64,000 nucleotides of DNA from positions 115,381 through 179,380 of the forward strand of contig JAZDFQ010000078.1 in NCBI GenBank assembly GCA_043807765.1, written 5' to 3'. This stretch comes from Stygiobacter sp043807765 (GTDB lineage: Bacteria > Bacteroidota > Ignavibacteria > Ignavibacteriales > Melioribacteraceae). Positions 6,814 to 15,552 of this stretch are shown here, piece by piece. Numbering within the stretch: position 1 is the stretch's first letter; each line of letters opens with the position of its first letter. A program made the position numbers and the translations under genes. A model generated the notes under the pieces. The model was given only the letters and a program-made list of their open reading frames with translations, had not been told where the DNA came from and did not search any database.

Positions 6814-8739
6814 ATGAAAAACATTTTCAAAATCTGTGCGGTTTTCCTAACTGCAGCAAGCTTAACTTTTTCTCAATCGGATTCCATTAAGACAACTCTT
6901 AATGAAGTGCTTGTCTCCGCGACTAAAACTGCCACCCCGTATTATGCAATCGGCAGCTCTGTTTCCGTTGTAACCTCAGAGACAATTCAGCAGAAACAAT
7001 TAAAAACTGTAGTTGATATTCTACGCGATGTGCCGGGAATTTCAGTAGCACAACAAGGTGGACCGGGAAAGCTAACTTACGTTACAATGCGCGGAGCGAA
7101 TTCAAATCATACACTTGTAATTTTGGACGGTGTAGAGATGAACGATCCTTCATCACCAAACAACGCGTTCGATTTTTCTTCTCTCAATGCTAAAGAGATA
7201 GATAGAATTGAAATCGTGCGCGGACCGCAAAGTACGCTTTACGGTTCAGACGCTATTGCCGGCGTAATTAACATCATTACCAAAAGAGGAAATGGAAAAC
7301 AACAATTTGGTTTTGAAGGAGAAGGCGGCGCCAACAATTATTACAGAAGTAATATTTCCGCGCTCGGTGGATTTGGAAAACTGAGTTACGCTGTTGTTGC
7401 ATCGCAAAGCGGAAGTGATGGTGTTTCAGCAGCAAATTCTATTTACGGAAACAAAGAGAAAGATGGCTTCTCCAACAGCGCATTATCTTCCCGGTTTGAT
7501 TTAGATATTGACGCAAATTGGAAAGCCGGTTTGATCTATAAATTTCAGAAGACGAAAGTAGATTTAGATCAGAACGAAAAACTCGGCGACGATCCAAATA
7601 ACACTTACAAACAAGAAGAACACATTTGGAAGACGAATCTTGCCGCACTTTTTTTTGATGGCTCTTGGCAGCAAAATTTATCGGCAACATATATAAAGAG
7701 GTTTACTAACTCGCTCGATTTATTTGATTCCGTACATCCTTCAACTTCTTCAGATGCTTTTAACAATGCTTCCCGTTTTAAAATTGATTGGCAGAATAAC
7801 ATATCCGCAATTCCAAACAACTTAGTTACGTTTGGAATTGAAAGCGAAACCGAAAGCGCAACTACAAGCTACTTTTCTACAAGTGATTGGGGACCTTTTG
7901 AAAGTGTATTCCCGCGTGAATCTATGCGCAACACCGGATTGTATTTGCAAGATCAAATGAATGTGGAAAACTCTTTGTTTGCAACCGTTGGCTTGCGTTA
8001 CGATAAAAACCAAAAGTTCGGAAGCATAACAACTTTTAGAATAGCGCCGGCTTATTATTTTGCTTCAACCAACACAAAAATTAAAGCTACATACGGCAGC
8101 GGATTCAAAGCACCTTCACTGTTTTATATTTTCGATCCCACGTTCGGCAATCCCGATTTGAAACCAGAAAAAAGCAAAGGCTGGGATTTAGGAATAGAAC
8201 AATCTTTCGGCAATCAGAGATTTTTTGTTGGCGTAACGTATTTCAATCTTCAACTGACAGATATGTTTGGCTTCGATTCAGCCTTTAGGACAATCAACAT
8301 TGCTAAAGCCAAAACAAGCGGTGTGGAAATTACCGGAGTTGCAAAGTTGAACAGTGATTTATCTTTCAACGCAAGTTATACTTTTACCGAAACGAAGGAT
8401 GAATCGGAACTAAGCACTGATTTTGGCAACCAACTTTTGCGAAGACCAAAGCATCAAGTCTCTCTCAATGCAAATTATAAAATGATGGATGCGGTGAATC
8501 TGAATTTATCTATTAGATATGTTGGCAAACGTGAGGACAAAGACTTTGGCGCTTATCCGGCTATGAGAATTACAATGCCGGATTATGTGTTAGTCAACTT
8601 CGCCGCAAGCTATCAATTTCTAAACAACCTTGCCTTGAACGCTAGAATTGAAAATCTGTTTGATAAGACATATGAAGAAGTTTTGTACTACGGAACACTT
8701 GGCAGAAGTCTTTATATTGGACTGAATTTTAGTCTGTAA
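6814..8739 (+). CDS. btuB: TonB-dependent cobalamin receptor (BtuB-like)
   Basis: The 641-residue outer-membrane receptor should import cobalamin or related corrinoids using TonB energy. A Sec signal peptide (residues 1 to about 20) is followed by a TonB-box-like stretch NEVLVSATKT. The plug domain contains LRDVPGISV, MRGANSNHTLVILDGVEMND and RIEIVRGPQSTLYGSDAIAGVINIIT split across conserved plug positions. The rest alternates as beta-strands of a 22-strand barrel and contains GSGFKAPSLF and NLFDKTYEE, both typical of BtuB/FepA-like barrels. Control by the cobalamin riboswitch at 6313-6639 is the main evidence for substrate. No other B12 transport or synthesis gene is in the window. Confidence 0.92.
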   Translation: MKNIFKICAVFLTAASLTFSQSDSIKTTLNEVLVSATKTATPYYAIGSSVSVVTSETIQQKQLKTVVDILRDVPGISVAQQGGPGKLTYVTMRGANSNHTLVILDGVEMNDPSSPNNAFDFSSLNAKEIDRIEIVRGPQSTLYGSDAIAGVINIITKRGNGKQQFGFEGEGGANNYYRSNISALGGFGKLSYAVVASQSGSDGVSAANSIYGNKEKDGFSNSALSSRFDLDIDANWKAGLIYKFQKTKVDLDQNEKLGDDPNNTYKQEEHIWKTNLAALFFDGSWQQNLSATYIKRFTNSLDLFDSVHPSTSSDAFNNASRFKIDWQNNISAIPNNLVTFGIESETESATTSYFSTSDWGPFESVFPRESMRNTGLYLQDQMNVENSLFATVGLRYDKNQKFGSITTFRIAPAYYFASTNTKIKATYGSGFKAPSLFYIFDPTFGNPDLKPEKSKGWDLGIEQSFGNQRFFVGVTYFNLQLTDMFGFDSAFRTINIAKAKTSGVEITGVAKLNSDLSFNASYTFTETKDESELSTDFGNQLLRRPKHQVSLNANYKMMDAVNLNLSIRYVGKREDKDFGAYPAMRITMPDYVLVNFAASYQFLNNLALNARIENLFDKTYEEVLYYGTLGRSLYIGLNFSL

Positions 8740-8741
8740 AT

Positions 8742-8810
8742 TAGATTCTGGATGCTTGATACTGGATACTAGATTTTTTGTTCTCATCCAGTATCCAGCA
8801 TCTAATATCT
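8742..8810. terminator. Long inverted repeat between convergent genes, likely two-way terminator
   Basis: Arms of about 25 bp (8742-8767 and 8786-8810) match imperfectly. The core GATACTGGAT (8758-8767) pairs perfectly with ATCCAGTATC (8786-8795), and the loop contains TTTTTT. It fills the gap between btuB (+) and the Spy-like gene (-). The repeated TGGATACTGGAT words suggest a dispersed repeat used as a terminator. Confidence 0.5.
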
Positions 8811-8814
8811 TGTG

Positions 8815-9192
8815 TTAACCGCGCCCCATTCCTTGCATACGCTGCGCTCTTTCTTCTTGAAGTTTCTTATACTCAACTTTCTGTTCATCAGTTAGAATAG
8901 CTTCAATTTGCTTATCTGTTTTTGCACGCAAATCCATGATAGCCGAACGCATTGCTTCTCTATCGCCGCCGCTGCTTTCTCTAATTTTCGTCATCTCGGC
9001 AGTTTGTGCTTGAAGAATAGTATCAGCTTTTGCGAACTGAGCATCAGTTAATGTTAATCTCGTTTTCAATTCTTCCAAAGTTCTTTTCATTCTTTCTTGG
9101 GGATTCATTCCACCGCCCATTTGCGCGAATGAATTAGCCGCTAACGATAAAACCAACATCAATGCAATTGCAAAGATTGCTTTTACTTTCAT
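8815..9192 (-). CDS. Spy/CpxP-like small periplasmic protein
   Basis: This 125-residue protein has a Sec signal peptide ending near NSFAQ, then a Met/Gly-rich patch and an all-helical body with two LTxxQ-type motifs (LTLTDAQF and ILTDEQKVEY). These are the marks of the Spy/CpxP/LTXXQ superfamily, whose members act as periplasmic chaperones or metal/stress sensors; many FCB members are uncharacterised. It ends in a basic Gly/Met tail. The gene starts 12 bp after the DUF1501 gene and is probably co-transcribed with it, which may point to a role in folding of exported proteins, but this is inference. Confidence 0.7.
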   Translation of the reverse strand: MKVKAIFAIALMLVLSLAANSFAQMGGGMNPQERMKRTLEELKTRLTLTDAQFAKADTILQAQTAEMTKIRESSGGDREAMRSAIMDLRAKTDKQIEAILTDEQKVEYKKLQEERAQRMQGMGRG

Positions 9193-9204
9193 TGTTTCTC
9201 CTTG

Positions 9205-10740
9205 TTACTTAACCAGTAACATTTTTTTTGTTTGAGTGTTGTTATTTGTTCTTAATGTATAAATATATGTTCCGCTCGCAAGTTGGCTTCCATTAAAATG
9301 GACTTTGTATTTTCCGGCGTGCTGAGATTGATCAACAAGAATTGCTATTTCGTTTCCAAGCACATCATATACTTTCAACGTAACATTTGTGAACTCAGAT
9401 AGCTGATAGTTGATAGTCGTTGTTGGATTAAATGGATTAGGATAGTTCTGCGCTAAGGAAAATTCTGTTGGAACCGAATCGTAATCTTGAATATCTGTCG
9501 TTGGTTTGAAGATCGGAAGAGTTGTGAAATCTTTAATCAAGATTTCTTTCACTTCAGATGTTGTCATTCCAAAATGATCTTTAAGAATGCTTGTATAAAT
9601 CTGGCGGTAATCATAAACAAATTTGATATCTCCATTACCATCCAAGCTGCTCAAGTTAGCGTTGGCACCAATGATTCCACCTTGCACACCTTTTCCAATT
9701 ACAAACATTGGCAAAGCCGCACCGTGATCTGTTCCAATACTTGCGTTTTCTTTTACTCTTCTTCCAAACTCAGAGAAAGTCATAATCACAACTTTATCAG
9801 CGAGTCCGGCTTTTTCTATGTCTCGTTGAAACGCCATAACAGAATCCGCAAGGTTTTGAAATAATGTTTGTTGAGTAACCAATTGATTCGAGTGAGTATC
9901 AAATCCATCAAGCTGAGTAAGATAAACCGGTGTTTCTAGTCCGCCGAGAATTAAATCCGCAACAATTTTTAATTGTGGTCCCAAACGGGAAGTTGGATAA
10001 GTTGAAGTAGGATTTCCCTTATCAGCTTTCTCTTTAATCACTCCGGCATATTGCATAGAAAGCGCGGCAACTTCTTTCAAAAATTTTAATTCATCACCGG
10101 CAATTGTAGCCGGCGGCGGATCGGTATCGGCAGTCATTCCGCTAACCAAAGTATAAAATGCGTTCGGATCGCTAAAGTTTACAGCCAACCCACCATCATC
10201 ACTATCAAACAAACCGGATGGAACCGAACTAAGCTGTATTCCCATTGGGTGAGCCGGAGGAGTTCCCGGAAATGTTGGAAATGTTTTTAGAAGATAGCGG
10301 GCAACCCAGCCATCATACAAATATTGATTTGAATCCGATGCTGAAAGCCAAATATCTGTAGCACGGAAATGTGAACGGTTTGGGCTTGCGTAACCAACAT
10401 TTTGAATAAGCGAAAGTTTACCTTCACTATACAAGGTTTGAAAAGGCAGCAACGCCGGATGAAGCCCGGTTGCATCAGTTAGTTTTACAACTGCTGTATC
10501 TATAATTTTAATTGTTGGTCTATAGTTAGCGTAAGCTGAATATTGATCAAGAGGAATAACTGTGTTAATTCCGTCGTTGCCGCCTTTAAGCTGAATGAGA
10601 ACCAGAATTTTTCCATTCGTTGATTGAATATTCATGAATGGTTTTGCAAAAGCCTTCATCGGAATTCCACCGAAAGAAAGTGAAACCGCACCGGCTCCGG
10701 TTATCATTCCAACATTTCTTAAGAAATCTCTTCTTTTCAT
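9205..10740 (-). CDS. DUF1501 family exported protein with Tat signal and T9SS sorting tail
   Basis: The 511-residue protein begins MKRRDFLRNVGMITGAGAVS, a twin-arginine signal. The body matches DUF1501 (LVLIQLKGGNDGINTVIP, GLHPALLPFQTLYSEGKL, SHFRATDIWLSAS, TFSEFGRRVKENASIGTDHG), a sulfatase/alkaline-phosphatase-like fold of unknown substrate. Residues from about 430 form a T9SS type A tail with the NYPNPFNPTTTINYQL box and a closing KKMLLVK. A Tat signal together with a T9SS tail is notable, because most T9SS clients are Sec-exported. The upstream neighbour encodes a DUF1800 protein, the usual partner. Between the two genes lies a 92-bp palindromic repeat. Confidence 0.9.
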   Translation of the reverse strand: MKRRDFLRNVGMITGAGAVSLSFGGIPMKAFAKPFMNIQSTNGKILVLIQLKGGNDGINTVIPLDQYSAYANYRPTIKIIDTAVVKLTDATGLHPALLPFQTLYSEGKLSLIQNVGYASPNRSHFRATDIWLSASDSNQYLYDGWVARYLLKTFPTFPGTPPAHPMGIQLSSVPSGLFDSDDGGLAVNFSDPNAFYTLVSGMTADTDPPPATIAGDELKFLKEVAALSMQYAGVIKEKADKGNPTSTYPTSRLGPQLKIVADLILGGLETPVYLTQLDGFDTHSNQLVTQQTLFQNLADSVMAFQRDIEKAGLADKVVIMTFSEFGRRVKENASIGTDHGAALPMFVIGKGVQGGIIGANANLSSLDGNGDIKFVYDYRQIYTSILKDHFGMTTSEVKEILIKDFTTLPIFKPTTDIQDYDSVPTEFSLAQNYPNPFNPTTTINYQLSEFTNVTLKVYDVLGNEIAILVDQSQHAGKYKVHFNGSQLASGTYIYTLRTNNNTQTKKMLLVK

Positions 10741-10781
10741 TTTGCGCTCACAAAACTTGTTAATATCTCACTAATAAATTT

Positions 10782-10873
10782 GGACTAAAGTCCATAAATG
10801 TAGTTGTGTTTGTTATAACCCCACGCTTAAGCGTGGGGTTATTAGAATAACAACTCTACATGGGCTTTAGCCC
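10782..10873. repeat. REP-like composite palindrome, copy 1
   Basis: Three nested palindromes: GGACTAAAGTCC (10782-10793), a 28-nt perfect hairpin centred on CCCCACGCTTAAGCGTGGGG (10815-10842), and GGGCTTTAGCCC (10862-10873). TGTAGTTGT and ACAACTCTACA between them also pair. An inverted copy lies at 37779-37867. It sits between the DUF1800 and DUF1501 genes and may act as a partial terminator or mRNA stabiliser. Confidence 0.85.
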
Positions 10874-10929
10874 AATTCTACTTTTGTCTGTTAAGCTTCT
10901 CATTATTTCAATCTCACATCAGGAGATAC

Positions 10930-12339
10930 TTACGACAATTGAAATTCGGGTAAGCGCATGAGCGCCTTGAAAAATTTTTCCAAACGAGTAGAAGCTCCGG
11001 TTGCATAAGTTGACCAATTTTGCACGGCGGTTCCATCAAGCAGAGAAGAGAGAAGAAAATCTTTTCTCGCTTGACTCAAAGGAAATTGAATTAAAATTTT
11101 AGTTACATCTTCAACAAACTGAGAAGCATTTTCCGAACTTGGATATGAGCGTGCGTAAGTCAGTGAATCTATTTTATAAGTCTTACTGTTAATTTTTATT
11201 CCACTCACTAGTGAATCTGTGAACTTGTTTCGGGTTGGGTAAACTGTTGTGTTCATCCACTTGCGCTGTCCCTCCCAGCCGCGCACATCCGGTGGATTAA
11301 GAATCTCTTGCTCAAGCTCTCGGGATTTTGTTCTTATCTGGTTTAACAAGTCATTATCATAAGTTAGATTAAAGAAGCGAATGAGCGATACTAAAAACTC
11401 AATTGGCGATTTTATTTTTGCACCGCGTATATCAACCGAATGGAAATATTGAGATTTCAGCATTGTAGAAAGAACCGGCTTAACATTGAAATTATTTGCT
11501 CTCATCACTTCGGCAAGCTGTTTAACATATTCTACATTCGGTTCATAGTAAGCAAACTCTTTGTAAAGTTTACGGCAAAAATATTCTGAAGCGGCAACTG
11601 CTTTTTCAGAAAAGATTATATCCACAACATCATCAGCATTCCAATTTCCGGCTTTGCCAAAAATCGTTTTAGAGCCGGAATCCCAGCGGGAGCTTGTAAA
11701 GTATCCTGTGAGTGTTGTGCTATTAACTCTCCATCCCGTTAATGCTTTTGCAGCTTGTTTAATATCTTCTTCGCTGTAATTGCCAATGCCAAGTGAAAAC
11801 AGTTCCATCAATTCACGGCCGTAGTTTTCATTTGGTGCTGTTCGTGTGCTCACATTGCCATTTAGATAAACCAGCATCGCCGGATCAATTGTAACTTTCT
11901 TAGTAAGATCAATCAAATTTCCAAAGGCATATTGGCGGAAAAGTTTGTTTGATAAATAATAGTATTGCGGAACTTGAACTGTGTTATACTCTGTAACAAA
12001 ATGATTTGCGTAAAACCAGACCATCTTTTCACGAAGAGAATAACCTTGCTGAAGCATTAAATCTTCCCACCACCAAATAAGAGAATACTTGTAATTACTA
12101 TAGTTAGGTGAGTTTGTTGAATTATTCGCCAGCGTTACCCATTCAACACCATTGTAAGTTGGTGAAGTTGGTTCATCTAAATCTTTCAAAAGATAGTTAT
12201 CAATAAAGTCATCCAAAGGTTTTGATAAAGCAAAGTCAATATCGGTTCTGGAATAGCCATATAAAGATCTCGAGAGTACATGACGAGCAGCGTCAGAATC
12301 CCAAATATTGATTTTTTTAAGGTAAGCTGATTTATCCAT
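10930..12339 (-). CDS. DUF1800 family protein
   Basis: The 469-residue protein matches DUF1800: AARHVLSRSLYGYSRTDID near the N-terminus, REKMVWFYANHFVT, NYGRELMELFSLGIGNYSEEDI, AAKALTGWRV, and LNPPDVRGWEGQRKWMNT towards the C-terminus. The biochemical role of the family is unknown. It is almost always paired with DUF1501, as here (190 bp upstream of that gene on the same strand). No signal peptide is visible from the start MDKSAYLKKINIWDSD; if it is exported, it may travel with its Tat-exported partner. No T9SS tail is present. Confidence 0.88.
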   Translation of the reverse strand: MDKSAYLKKINIWDSDAARHVLSRSLYGYSRTDIDFALSKPLDDFIDNYLLKDLDEPTSPTYNGVEWVTLANNSTNSPNYSNYKYSLIWWWEDLMLQQGYSLREKMVWFYANHFVTEYNTVQVPQYYYLSNKLFRQYAFGNLIDLTKKVTIDPAMLVYLNGNVSTRTAPNENYGRELMELFSLGIGNYSEEDIKQAAKALTGWRVNSTTLTGYFTSSRWDSGSKTIFGKAGNWNADDVVDIIFSEKAVAASEYFCRKLYKEFAYYEPNVEYVKQLAEVMRANNFNVKPVLSTMLKSQYFHSVDIRGAKIKSPIEFLVSLIRFFNLTYDNDLLNQIRTKSRELEQEILNPPDVRGWEGQRKWMNTTVYPTRNKFTDSLVSGIKINSKTYKIDSLTYARSYPSSENASQFVEDVTKILIQFPLSQARKDFLLSSLLDGTAVQNWSTYATGASTRLEKFFKALMRLPEFQLS

Positions 12340-12490
12340 TTAGTTTTTCCGAATGTAGTTTTTCGACAAATGATTTTAATGGAAAGTTTAATGACTAACA
12401 AACCGCAATTTTCCGGAAGTGACTTAGTTCATAACCCGATAGAGACAAAATTGTCTTAAGATATAGCTCGGCATTAAAACCGGGCAAACT

Positions 12491-13291
12491 TTATTTAGTG
12501 GAAATATATCCGGAAGGCTTAATTATAGAATTCAACTCCGCAAATGGTATTTCAATCAATGTGGGTCCGGTAGCGTGTGAAGTAACTTCGTAATCGTTAA
12601 AATAAAAGCTTAACCCGGATTTTTGAATTGCGAAATTTTCATTCACAGAAAATTTGTTTCCATCAAACCAAAAACCGGCTTGCTCTAAATCTTCATCCGG
12701 TTTCAGTTCTCTTTCTCTTCTAAAATACTTCTCAGCTATTTTATTCAATCGCTCCTTGTATCCATCAACAAACAACTCTTCCAGCTTAATCATTCTTCCG
12801 GTTTGTAAATCAACATTAGTGTAAAACATAACGGAATTTGGATGGGCGCCGCCGAAGAATGAATACTCGTTAAATTTAACACACACTAACTTATCATTAC
12901 TATATAGTACTTCAACATTCCGCTCAAGCTCATATCCTCCCGGAAAATCGGGGAATTCCTTTTTCTGTTTTTTATAATCATCAATTAACGATTGAGCCAG
13001 CTCTACTAGAGTTTTAGTTTTCTGCTCAAAAATAGGGGCGCTTATGTAGCTCTCAACAATCTTGTTTAAGGAATCTTTAACTACTTTAGTCTTAGCCTGA
13101 GTAAACACAACATAATCAATTTTTACATGCACATAATTATCAGTCTTTGTGTTAGTGCTGTCGAATGCTTTAGCAAAACTTTTCTTTTGAAATTTTAGCG
13201 AAGCATTATCTGTAATACTTTTAGAACAACCGGAAAAGGCAATACTGCCAATGATAAAAGTTAGAGCCAAAAAGCTTATATAACTTTTCAT
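12491..13291 (-). CDS. Lipoprotein with DUF3298/RsiV-like domain
   Basis: The product starts MKSYISFLALTFIIGSIAFSGC, a lipoprotein signal with the cysteine in IAFSGC. An ATG four codons upstream (13303) is possible, but the ATG at 13291 has a better-placed GGA and gives a normal signal peptide, so I chose it. The body resembles the DUF4163 plus DUF3298 pair seen in RsiV-type and related envelope proteins: a central helical/beta part, then FFGGAHPNSVMFYTNVDL and MIKLEELFVDG, and a C-terminal FYFNDYEVTSHATGP. Function is unknown; no sigma factor gene is adjacent. It lies about 40 bp after the 13327-13971 gene and may belong to its operon. Confidence 0.75.
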   Translation of the reverse strand: MKSYISFLALTFIIGSIAFSGCSKSITDNASLKFQKKSFAKAFDSTNTKTDNYVHVKIDYVVFTQAKTKVVKDSLNKIVESYISAPIFEQKTKTLVELAQSLIDDYKKQKKEFPDFPGGYELERNVEVLYSNDKLVCVKFNEYSFFGGAHPNSVMFYTNVDLQTGRMIKLEELFVDGYKERLNKIAEKYFRRERELKPDEDLEQAGFWFDGNKFSVNENFAIQKSGLSFYFNDYEVTSHATGPTLIEIPFAELNSIIKPSGYISTK

Positions 13292-13326
13292 AGTTAATTC
13301 CATTTGATTAAATGTATGAAAAAGTG

Positions 13327-13971
13327 TTATTTCTTTTTCGGTACGAAAAGACCTTCTACAATAGCGCCGCTAAAACATAAATCAACAACTTCTTTATCAG
13401 CCCCATTAAGCGGGCGCGATGATTTAGGATATATCTCGTGATGCTTTATTTCGAAAAGATAATCTCCAATAAATTCAAGATCATTTTCGGTAGTCATCCA
13501 GTCATATTTATCAAACTTTGCCAAATCAACCGGATTGGAATAACTAATGAGTGATTTTTCTCCAAGTGTATTGAAGTAAAATTCGAAGTAAGACATTACA
13601 AGCTCACGAATGGTTCTATAAACCGGTTCGCGGAAACGAAGCAAAGTGGTATTGGATTTTGCAACAGCGCCCCACAATCCATTCTTTTTGAAAACCGCAA
13701 TAATATGATCGTCGTCGTTCTTAGCCATCATGTCAACAATTAATGGTTTGTAGCCAAGCATTCTTAATGCCGCCGCCGCAAACAAAGCTCCTTCAAAACA
13801 ATTTGCTTCATTGTGTCGCAAAATCATTTTGGGCGAGCGAGTAACGTATTCGGGATTGTATTTTATATCGTTAAGAAATAATTGAATATCGTGCGGCTTC
13901 TTTAAACTGCCAAACACTTTCAATTCATCTTTAGTGAAACCGCTTTTAATATTTTGTTTATTATCAGCCAT
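13327..13971 (-). CDS. Unknown protein with transglutaminase-like Cys/His arrangement
   Basis: I do not recognise a named family with certainty. The segment ANCFEGALFAAAALRMLGYKP followed by DDDHIIAVFKKNGLWGAVAKS has the order Cys in a helix, then His before a beta-hairpin, then a Trp-containing strand. This resembles the catalytic layout of transglutaminase-like/papain-fold cysteine proteins. No signal peptide is present, so it is probably cytoplasmic. Two starts are possible: MFIKRKN at 14001, overlapping sthA by 38 bp, or MADNKQN at 13971, overlapping by 8 bp. I chose the latter as the more usual overlap. The overlap implies translation coupled to sthA. Confidence 0.7.
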   Translation of the reverse strand: MADNKQNIKSGFTKDELKVFGSLKKPHDIQLFLNDIKYNPEYVTRSPKMILRHNEANCFEGALFAAAALRMLGYKPLIVDMMAKNDDDHIIAVFKKNGLWGAVAKSNTTLLRFREPVYRTIRELVMSYFEFYFNTLGEKSLISYSNPVDLAKFDKYDWMTTENDLEFIGDYLFEIKHHEIYPKSSRPLNGADKEVVDLCFSGAIVEGLFVPKKK

Positions 13972-15373
13972 TACTTTTTTGTTTTTTCTTTTGATGAACA
14001 TCGCTTAGCTCTACACGGTTGAATCCATTTAACGCCGCAACACGATAAGCTTCCGCCATAGTCGGATAATTAAAAGTGCTGTTAATAAAATACATAAGTG
14101 AATTTCCTTCATCTTTTTGCGACATAATTGCTTGACCGATGTGAATAATTTCCGAAGCGCCATAGCCGAAACAATGTATTCCGAGAATTTCAAATGTATC
14201 TCTATGAAAAAGGATTTTCAGCATTCCGGTTGTTCTTCCGGTTATTTGAGCACGGGCTAAATGTCTGAAGAATGAATGCCCAACTTCGTAAGGAATTTTC
14301 TTTTCCGTAAGTTCACGCTCATTCAATCCTATAGAACTGATTTCCGGAATTGTATAAATGCCGGTTGGAATATCTTCAAGCCGCAGTGTTTTAGTTTCGC
14401 CGAGCAGTAAATGTCGTGCTGCAAATCTACCTTGATCGTAAGCAGCACTTGCTAAACTTGGATAGCCGATTACATCGCCCACAGCATAAATGTTTAGCAC
14501 AGATGACTGATAAAATTGATTAACCGGAATAGAGCCGCGAGCATCAATTTTGATTCCGAGTTCTTCCAATCCCATATTTTGTGAGTTACCGGTTCTACCT
14601 TGCGCCCAAAGTAAATAATCACTTCTAATTTGCTTGTTAGATTTAAGATAAATAGTCACACCGCATTCATCTGTTTCAACTTTTTCATACTCTTCACTGT
14701 GACGAATCAAAACTCCATTCTCGCGCAGGTGATAAGCAAGAGCGTCAATAATTTCATCATCTAAAAATGAAAGAAGCTGATGGCGCGTGTTTATCAAATT
14801 TACTTTGATTGACAAGCCGCGAAAGATTGAAGCGTATTCACAGCCGATTACGCCAGCGCCGTAAATTGTAATTGTTTTGGGATTGTCTTGAATCTTCAAG
14901 AGCTTATCGCTGTCAACAATTCTTGGATGTGAAAAATCAACATCCGGCGGATGATAAGGACGTGAGCCGGTTGCAATGATAATTGCTTCGGCTTTGTATT
15001 TTTTCTTTAAGCCGTTAGCTTCGGTAACTTCGATTGTGTTTGCATCGAGCAATACTGCTTTGCCAATTAACAAATCAACATTATTGCGAATGTAAAACCC
15101 CCGTCGCAATTCCACTTGTCGTTTAATTACAACATCCGTCTGCCTTAACAATTCTTGGTATGTTGTTCCATCCAGCCCTTTGCTGTCAATTAAAACTTGA
15201 CTTGCGTGTCTTAATGCTTTACTTGGAATTGTTCCTTTGTGGGTATTACTTCCGCCAACAAGAGAGAAATCATCGCATACTGCTACTTTTTTCCCTTGCT
15301 TAGCGCAAGTCATTGCCGCGCCTTCCCCGCCCGGTCCACTTCCAATGATGAATACATCATATTTATTTTCCAT
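13964..15373 (-). CDS. sthA: Soluble pyridine nucleotide transhydrogenase
   Basis: The 469-residue flavoprotein interconverts NADPH and NADH in the cytoplasm. It has the FAD-binding IIGSGPGGEGAAMTCA, a second nucleotide fold around ITIYGAGVIGCEYASIF, the NIYAVGDVIGYPSLAS loop and a C-terminal dimerisation domain. The region corresponding to the redox disulfide of lipoamide/glutathione reductases reads GGSNTHKGTIPSKALRHAS and lacks the CxxxxC pair; GTIPSKAL with missing cysteines is the hallmark of SthA. It is the first gene of a probable operon with the overlapping 13327-13971 gene. The 179 bp upstream, to the MCP stop, should contain its promoter. Confidence 0.9.
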   Translation of the reverse strand: MENKYDVFIIGSGPGGEGAAMTCAKQGKKVAVCDDFSLVGGSNTHKGTIPSKALRHASQVLIDSKGLDGTTYQELLRQTDVVIKRQVELRRGFYIRNNVDLLIGKAVLLDANTIEVTEANGLKKKYKAEAIIIATGSRPYHPPDVDFSHPRIVDSDKLLKIQDNPKTITIYGAGVIGCEYASIFRGLSIKVNLINTRHQLLSFLDDEIIDALAYHLRENGVLIRHSEEYEKVETDECGVTIYLKSNKQIRSDYLLWAQGRTGNSQNMGLEELGIKIDARGSIPVNQFYQSSVLNIYAVGDVIGYPSLASAAYDQGRFAARHLLLGETKTLRLEDIPTGIYTIPEISSIGLNERELTEKKIPYEVGHSFFRHLARAQITGRTTGMLKILFHRDTFEILGIHCFGYGASEIIHIGQAIMSQKDEGNSLMYFINSTFNYPTMAEAYRVAALNGFNRVELSDVHQKKKQKSNG

Positions 15374-15552
15374 AACAATCTATCTTTTCTTTTTTGAAAG
15401 CTAAGTTAGCAGTTTGTTGCGTGATAAATCAAGATAAGGAATCGTGACAAGTTGAAGCTCATAAAAAAAGTGGCAGCAACGTAATCTTTTGAACTACTAT
15501 TGCCGCCAACTATTTATATATGTTTACCCCAGCAACTTCTGCTGCTTTGGAA

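Noticed and set aside
9487..9864. Plus-strand open frame of 125 codons
   Set aside because: It is antisense to the DUF1501 gene, whose protein sequence is clearly conserved, and it has no recognisable product.
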